Shown: positions 59,501 through 64,000 of the stretch, one piece after another
Layout of the letters: each line of letters opens with the position of its first letter
Position numbering within the stretch: position 1 is the stretch's first letter
From: Aquirufa antheringensis
GTDB lineage: Bacteria; Bacteroidota; Bacteroidia; Cytophagales; Spirosomataceae
Length of the DNA: 64,000 nt
Assembly: GCF_004307425.1 (NCBI RefSeq)
Contig: NZ_SEWZ01000005.1
Location: 34,162-98,161, forward strand
Direction of reading: 5' to 3'
The notes under the pieces: model-generated
What the model was told of the DNA's origin: nothing
Databases searched by the model: none
What the model saw: only the letters and a program-made list of their open reading frames with translations
Program-made: the position numbers and the translations under genes

Positions 59501-60613
59501 ATGCAAATCACACCTAAAATCTTCTTCAGTGAGGACCTTTCCAAACGGTCCTATGTTTACTTCTTTATCAACCAAAAGCGGGTTCGCATCTACCAAGGTG
59601 CACAATTCGGCAAATCATGTTCTCCAAACCTTAAAAAGACAGCCAAATCGCGGCTCAGAGAACTGATTTTACTAGAAGACATAGTTATTGCTGAACTAAA
59701 GAAAGGATGGCTCCCTGGTCTTAAGAGGTGGTTAATTGAAGAGGTGCTAACAACAATGCTTAAAGAGCTGAATACTTCATCTTATTCTAAGAAGTATATT
59801 CGTGATACCACCATAGTTACCCAAGAGTTCTTAGATTATGCACGTAGTTTGGAGATTCTTGACAAAGAGGTGGATGCTATTACCTCTGCTACCGTAGAAA
59901 GCTTTCTTTCGAGGTTTAATTCCTCTAGTGCTTACTATGCTATCAAACGCAGAACCTTATCTGCAGTGTTCAATAAGATCCTACAACGTGGTATAATGAA
60001 GATTAATCCAGTCAAAGGTACTTCCTGCAGGAGAGTAGAAGCTGTCCATAACCAAGCATTTACAGAGAAACAGCTGGAGGTATGTTTAGAAGCGGTACGA
60101 ACTAGAAGTGATAACCTCTTTTTGTGTGCATTGTTTGTTTATTGTATGCTATTGCGTCCTCACAGAGAGGTCAGATTACTTACTAGAGGTAACTTCAACG
60201 AAGATTTAACGATCTTAACCCTCTCAGGAGATGAGAATAAGTCAAAGCGTATACGCTCTATTCCAGTTCCTGAAAACATTAGGACAATTCTGATAGCAAA
60301 TGGGGTACTAGCACTTCCCGATCAGTTTAACATCTTTACTAATGAGCTGAAACCACTAAATGAATGGTATTTCTCCACTTGTTGGGCAAGGGTAAAGACT
60401 AAGCTTGTTCGCAGTGGAGTAATTACCCCTAACCACACTCTATATTCCTTTAGGCATTCAGCAGTGTGTTCAGTGTTCAAAAGGGATAAAGACCTGCATC
60501 TTGTTCAGAGGCTTTGTTCACACCAATCAATGATGACCAGCTTGAAGTACCTGCGTAGTTTGGGGATGGAACAGGTGGGTACTTTGGATGAGTTACCGAA
60601 GCTTAGTTACTAG
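59501..60613 (+). CDS. Tyrosine recombinase/integrase
   Basis: A 370-residue phage-type integrase. A SAM-like core-binding domain spans about residues 80-180. The catalytic domain has Arg in LLRPHREVRLL, the H-x-x-R-type SFRHSA box, His in LCSHQSM and the nucleophile Tyr in SLKYLRSLG. It starts just after a tRNA-Thr gene, the common attachment place for genomic islands. The gene reads into the island, away from the tRNA. Confidence 0.9.
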   Translation: MQITPKIFFSEDLSKRSYVYFFINQKRVRIYQGAQFGKSCSPNLKKTAKSRLRELILLEDIVIAELKKGWLPGLKRWLIEEVLTTMLKELNTSSYSKKYIRDTTIVTQEFLDYARSLEILDKEVDAITSATVESFLSRFNSSSAYYAIKRRTLSAVFNKILQRGIMKINPVKGTSCRRVEAVHNQAFTEKQLEVCLEAVRTRSDNLFLCALFVYCMLLRPHREVRLLTRGNFNEDLTILTLSGDENKSKRIRSIPVPENIRTILIANGVLALPDQFNIFTNELKPLNEWYFSTCWARVKTKLVRSGVITPNHTLYSFRHSAVCSVFKRDKDLHLVQRLCSHQSMMTSLKYLRSLGMEQVGTLDELPKLSY

Positions 60614-61219
60614 CCAATTAAAATTGGTATAACTGAATTAGTTACAAAAATATTCCCTGATTGAGTGGAATCGAACATTTAACAAGCTTGGTTAGCGGGG
60701 TTTTCTAGGAACTAAGGCTTCCTATTGCCTACAATAAAGGTTGTTTGTAAATTTGATCAGAAAATAATCAGGCAAATATTATCCTGAAAATTCTAGGGTG
60801 GCAGCAAGTCAATTGTTCCTAGACTGGCGTTCAAGCGGTAGCAATTATCTTAATAGATAATGGATGACGGCGAGTGGGGTGATTATGGCTCACCCCGTGG
60901 AACCTAAACTCAACAATTTCTGAGTTTGGGGCGATGTAGCAAAATTTAACCATCGTATTAACCCACTTAAACAAAACCCTACCATGTGATTTGGATGATT
61001 GCATTTTCCAGCATGGGAGTGAACCTATAGCGATCGGGATCAAATAGATTTACTTTAATAAATGCTCCCCTATTTTCTCCACACAAACGTGTTGGGGGGG
61101 TAGGGGGGGCATTTACTAGAGCTCCTCTAAAAGCTCCTGTGATCAAACAGAGTTATTGTCTAATAATACAAAGACCCCACTAAAAGTGAGGCCTGTAATC
61201 AAATCTCTGTTCTTAATAC
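60614..61219. other. Gene-free island stretch rich in stem-loops and G tracts
   Basis: No convincing gene in 606 bases. Hairpins in order: ATTATCT/AGATAAT (60844-60861), GGGGTGA/TCACCCC (60876-60896), CCTAAACTCA/TGAGTTTGGG (60903-60930) and CGATG/CATCG (60932-60955). TAAATGCTCCCCTA (61059-61072) pairs with TAGGGGGGGCATTTA (61101-61115). Two G7 runs lie at 61094-61100 and 61103-61109. A 70-residue minus-strand frame at 60831-61043 crosses these hairpins and has no protein-like features. A structured RNA or a recombination site is possible. Confidence 0.45.
61172..61194 (-). terminator. Hairpin terminator of the DUF1566 gene
   Basis: Minus strand AGGCCTCACT, loop TTT, AGTGGGGTCT, with two wobble pairs and a weak T-rich tail. 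It lies 25 bases after the stop. Confidence 0.65.
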
Positions 61220-62164
61220 CTAAAAATATCTCATTGGTCTAACAGCAAATTTCAACCCTTGATTTACTTCTTTGATTAAAGGGGTTTCTTTAAATGCGAA
61301 TGCAACTGCTTTGTTTGGATTATATGAGGTGGATGTCCAATAAACATTTTTTTTGCTCAGATTAAGTTCTGCTGTTTGATGGAACCACATAATTTTCATT
61401 TCGTTCAAACTTGGCAGAAACCAATCGTCATATGAGTTCAATTTAAGTGTAGAGCACATTTCCGCTGCGGCAGGATAGGTGGCCTTTACAGGGATATTAA
61501 TGCTTAATTCTTGTATTCTATTACGTAAATCACTTGTAATAGTTCGTGTATTAGTAGCTCCATTACCAAGTCCTTCCTCTAATTGTCTCGTAAGAGAAAT
61601 AGGCGACTTCTTCATATTAACTTCAATTGCTGTATTCCAAGCATGTGTACCAGGTAGGTCTGATTCGGCAGCAATAATTCCGTGAATCTCTCCTTTTACA
61701 TACAATTTGTCTCTGGGCTCAAATATATAGGCAATGATCCCGCCGAAAGCCCTCTGCCCAATTTCATATTGTTGCTGCTCCAAGCTAATTGTTTCTTCAT
61801 TTCCATATAGAACTGTGCTGCCGACAATTGAGTATGCTCTAACATAGTACGTTTTACCTTTCTTAAATTGATTCTGAGCAACAATAGTACTAATCGAATT
61901 TGTCTCCTTGCTTTGTGTACAAATGATTTTGCCATCCATTATGGTAGGCGAGGAATGATCGGCATAACAGAAGCCCACTTCTTTGGCTTTAAGGGAGGAA
62001 CTAATTTCTGCCTTTAATAGGGTAATTAAATTGCTAAGCCTAGCGGGTTTGCTGGTTGTAATTCCCTTATCATTCAACTGAGCTAATAAATCAGTGGTTA
62101 TACAAGCAAAGAACAATGAGACGTAGACCAAACGAAAATAGGAGAGTTTAGCTTTTACGTTCAT
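61220..62164 (-). CDS. Secreted DUF1566-domain protein
   Basis: A 314-residue protein with a signal segment at about residues 8-28. The C-terminal half matches the DUF1566/Lcl-C fold: GGIIAYIFEPRD, HGIIAAESD, GATNTRTI, AAEMCSTLKLNSYDDWFLPSLNEMKIM and VYWTSTSY. In Bacteroidota this fold occurs in surface and fibronectin-like proteins of unknown function. Its N-terminus overlaps the next gene by 17 bases. Confidence 0.78.
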   Translation of the reverse strand: MNVKAKLSYFRLVYVSLFFACITTDLLAQLNDKGITTSKPARLSNLITLLKAEISSSLKAKEVGFCYADHSSPTIMDGKIICTQSKETNSISTIVAQNQFKKGKTYYVRAYSIVGSTVLYGNEETISLEQQQYEIGQRAFGGIIAYIFEPRDKLYVKGEIHGIIAAESDLPGTHAWNTAIEVNMKKSPISLTRQLEEGLGNGATNTRTITSDLRNRIQELSINIPVKATYPAAAEMCSTLKLNSYDDWFLPSLNEMKIMWFHQTAELNLSKKNVYWTSTSYNPNKAVAFAFKETPLIKEVNQGLKFAVRPMRYF

Positions 62165-62447
62165 CTAAGATTATTTTCTTTTTAAAAAATGGCAATTGAT
62201 ATTCATACCAAACTTCTCTCTCTATCATTAGGAATTTCCCTCCCTTAGTGAATCGAACTATGTATAGGGTCTGCTCATCCTCCCATTGAATTCTTTTAAA
62301 TTTATCGTCTTCAATAACTTTAGTCTGACTAGGATTTAGTTTTGAGATATATTCTTCGAAGCTAACTTGGCCAAGTTTAGAAATGTCCGACCACTTATAG
62401 TTGTTAAATAACCTTTGAATTGCATTTATTAATAAACTTTTAGCCAT
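62148..62447 (-). CDS. Unknown 99-residue island protein
   Basis: A short soluble protein with many aromatic and charged residues (YKWSDISKLGQVSFEEYISK, FKRIQWEDEQTLYIVRFTKGGKFLMIEREVWYEY). It has no signal or membrane segment and no family that I recognise. ATG 62447 is chosen; the longer frame starts at TTG 62456. It lies five bases after an XRE gene and overlaps the DUF1566 gene. The three may form one operon. Confidence 0.6.
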   Translation of the reverse strand: MAKSLLINAIQRLFNNYKWSDISKLGQVSFEEYISKLNPSQTKVIEDDKFKRIQWEDEQTLYIVRFTKGGKFLMIEREVWYEYQLPFFKKKIILDERKS

Positions 62448-62452
62448 ATTAA

Positions 62453-62686
62453 TCAATGATTAAAAATAAAGATGTCGTGCATTTTAACATCCAAAGTATG
62501 TGATAGATTATAGATTTGGTAGACACTGGTATTAATCTGACCGAGTTCGATTCTGCGCAACTGTTTGCTCTCAATTTCAGCCTCTAAGGCGAGCTTCTCG
62601 ATAGTAAGACCTTTTTCCTTTCGTATCTCCCGTATCTTACTACCAACTCGAGAAACAAGTTCTTCCTTCTTTAATTTCATGTTCAA
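62453..62686 (-). CDS. Small XRE-type helix-turn-helix regulator
   Basis: A 77-residue DNA-binding protein (VGSKIREIRKEKGLTIEKLALEAEIESKQLRRIELGQINTS). It is the first gene of a three-gene minus-strand cluster. Upstream palindromes AGGTC...GACCT (62714-62729) and CCTC-AAT-GAGG (62727-62737) could be its operators. Confidence 0.85.
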   Translation of the reverse strand: MNMKLKKEELVSRVGSKIREIRKEKGLTIEKLALEAEIESKQLRRIELGQINTSVYQIYNLSHTLDVKMHDIFIFNH

Positions 62687-62750
62687 ATTTGCTTAAAGGA
62701 CATATCTGACACAAGGTCGGATCTGACCTCAATGAGGTGATAAAATAAAA

Positions 62751-62778
62751 ATGCCACTAGAGCGAATCTTAGTGGCAT
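62751..62778. terminator. Bidirectional hairpin
   Basis: ATGCCACTA (62751-62759) and TAGTGGCAT (62770-62778) are perfect arms with a 10-base loop and an A run on the left side. Confidence 0.75.
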
Positions 62779-62863
62779 GATGGTTCATGAATTAATGTAC
62801 TAACCCCCTAATAGACTGGACTAAATTTTAAAAAGAGTTTAGAACCAATTAAATTAGGGAACT

Positions 62864-63178
62864 ATGAAAAGAGAAAGAAGAATTTTCACACCAGAAGATC
62901 GTTTAGCGATACTTCAAGAAGGTCAAAGAGAGGGCACTACAGTAACGTGCCGGAAGTATAATTTAGCACCTAGTCTATATGCTAAGTGGAAGAATAAATA
63001 CCTTTCCAAAGGAGTTGAAGGATTAAAGTCTGCCTATAAGCGAATAGATCCAGAGCTTAGGGCTTTGGAAGAAGAAAACGAACGATTGAAAAGAATTATC
63101 GCTCGACAAGCCTTGGAAATAGAATTTAAATCAGAGCTTTTAAAAAAAAGCCCTGTGCTAACCAAGACAAGAAGATGA
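62864..63178 (+). CDS. IS3-family transposase OrfA
   Basis: A 104-residue protein with a helix-turn-helix (FTPEDRLAILQEGQREGTTVTCRKYNLAPSLYAKWKNKY) and a leucine-zipper-like end (ALEEENERLKRIIARQALEI). It binds the element ends. An A8 run at 63142-63149 followed by G is a likely -1 slippage site to make OrfAB. Confidence 0.92.
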   Translation: MKRERRIFTPEDRLAILQEGQREGTTVTCRKYNLAPSLYAKWKNKYLSKGVEGLKSAYKRIDPELRALEEENERLKRIIARQALEIEFKSELLKKSPVLTKTRR

Positions 63179-64000
63179 TCGTTTCTCAATACTTTCAGCA
63201 GGCTCCTACACGTATGCTTTTATCTTGGTCTAACCTTCCTTCCAGTGTTTACTATTATAAGTCTACAGGTGGAAAACCGGGCGTTAAAGCCAGTTCTCAT
63301 ACGTGGAAACAAGATGGAGAGAAGGTCGAAAATCAAATCGTTATCGAGCAAATTAAAGACATCCTCTCGCAAGAGTTTTGCTGCTACGGGTATGAAAATG
63401 TAACAGGGGAATTACGCAAGCTTGATTATTACATTAACAAGAAAAAAGTTTACCGATTAATGGACGAACACAACCTACTTTTGGGTAAAGTGATACGAAC
63501 CAGCGGCAAACGCAAGTTTGTCCAACACCGTAAGATTCAGGCTTCCTATCCAATGGAATACCTATGCCTAGACATTAAATACGTCTATGTACACGGCGAA
63601 AAAAGAAACTTTTACTTGCTAACTATCATCGATGTCTTTTCTCGTAAAATCGTGGGTCAGATATTTCAAAAAAGCATCAAACAAATTGATGTCATCAATG
63701 CATTTAGACGAATAAACAACGAATACGGAATCAAAGGAGTAACCATTCGAAATGACAATGGATCTCAATTTATTGCCAACAACGTAAAGCAATACCTTCG
63801 CACAGCGGAAGCCAATCAAGAGTTCACACACATCGCAACACCGGAAGAAAATTCCTACATCGAAGCATTCCACTCCATCATTCAGCGGGAAGTAATCGAA
63901 CGTTACGAATTCACGGGGTTTTATGATGCAAAACAAACAATATTCGCACACACCATCTGGTATAACACCCGAAGATTCCACAAAGCAATCAAAATGACAC
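63175..64000 (+). CDS. IS3-family transposase OrfB (3' end outside window)
   Basis: The frame is open from ATG 63175 (or from the A8 slip site upstream) to the end of the window, 275 residues. The DDE catalytic residues are visible: Asp in CLDIKYV, Asp in RNDNGSQF and Glu in EENSYIEAFHS, about 35 residues after the second Asp. The start overlaps the OrfA stop as ATGA. Confidence 0.9.
   Translation, partial: MIVSQYFQQAPTRMLLSWSNLPSSVYYYKSTGGKPGVKASSHTWKQDGEKVENQIVIEQIKDILSQEFCCYGYENVTGELRKLDYYINKKKVYRLMDEHNLLLGKVIRTSGKRKFVQHRKIQASYPMEYLCLDIKYVYVHGEKRNFYLLTIIDVFSRKIVGQIFQKSIKQIDVINAFRRINNEYGIKGVTIRNDNGSQFIANNVKQYLRTAEANQEFTHIATPEENSYIEAFHSIIQREVIERYEFTGFYDAKQTIFAHTIWYNTRRFHKAIKMT

Larger units (their letters stand above)
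62796..64000 (+). mobile_element. IS3-family insertion sequence, right end beyond window
   Basis: The probable left end starts with TGTACTAACCCCCTAATAG at 62796 (IS3-family ends begin with TG). It has two overlapping frames, OrfA and OrfB, in the -1 relation typical of the family. The right inverted repeat is not in the window, so the exact left end is not proved. Confidence 0.8.

Noticed and set aside
60831..61043. 70-residue minus-strand frame in the island
   Set aside because: It crosses several hairpins, has no family resemblance and no start context.
63619..63981. 120-residue minus-strand frame at the window end
   Set aside because: It is opposite the OrfB transposase, whose DDE residues are clear.

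Overview
The window looks like part of a chromosome of a heterotrophic Bacteroidota bacterium, most likely a Cytophagales member of freshwater type. The evidence is a subtilase with a type IX secretion C-terminal domain, a carbohydrate/metal TonB-type receptor, OprD- and alginate-export-type barrels, few Shine-Dalgarno sequences, and several promoters of the Bacteroidota TAnnTTTG type. The order and genus are inference; no rRNA gene is present to settle them.

Layout. 1-8.3 kb: end of rsgA, a ROK kinase, an intergenic hairpin array, a membrane acyltransferase plus secreted subtilase pair, and a metal cluster (small Cys-rich protein, TonB-dependent receptor, heavy-metal-binding protein, HMA protein). 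8.3-18.2 kb: tex, then an S24/XRE repressor divergent from dinB-dnaE (a damage-inducible mutagenesis cassette), msrB, a Crp-like regulator and an MFS transporter. 18.4-32.9 kb: a sulfur and persulfide metabolism region holding thioredoxins, rhodaneses, DsrE, type II sulfide:quinone oxidoreductase, DUF2202, a diheme cytochrome c of TsdA type, a SoxB-like hydrolase, two YeeE/YedE permeases, a persulfide-dioxygenase-like MBL-rhodanese fusion, TauE/SafE, an OprD porin and a Crp/Fnr regulator. 32.9-41.8 kb: sugar and housekeeping genes. 41.8-54.9 kb: assimilatory nitrate reduction (cobA, nirBD, porin, narK, a fused nitrate reductase, nitrate-reductase-associated protein, a reductase-like/rubredoxin fusion, mobA, a SelW-like protein). 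54.9-59.2 kb: a split HipBST-type toxin-antitoxin module, a truncated dehydrogenase and a small carbohydrate locus with an HxlR regulator. 59.4-64 kb: tRNA-Thr, a tyrosine recombinase, a structured gene-free stretch, three small island genes and an IS3-family element that runs off the window.

Main discoveries. (1) Six GTGA-N6-TCAC palindromes, all in the sulfur region. In five of six, the palindrome centre lies exactly 33 bp from the centre of the -7 promoter element (32 bp in the sixth), so the operator sits near -41. The Crp/Fnr gene in the same region has an R-E-x-x-x-R recognition helix of the kind that reads GTGA half-sites. This defines a probable sulfur regulon covering about 14 genes. 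(2) A family of composite intergenic repeats made of short degenerate words (ATGGTAAATGG, AGAGTATAGAG, AAAGCACAAAGAATAAAG, CTCCGGAC, GACTA) in a conserved order. One part is a set of mini-hairpins with constant GACTA linkers and interchangeable stems. The repeats abut or supply stop codons and even encode the last residues of some proteins. (3) Unusual fusions in the nitrate operon. (4) A LexA-like-controlled dinB-dnaE cassette. (5) A tripartite HipBST-like module with an S-I-S motif.
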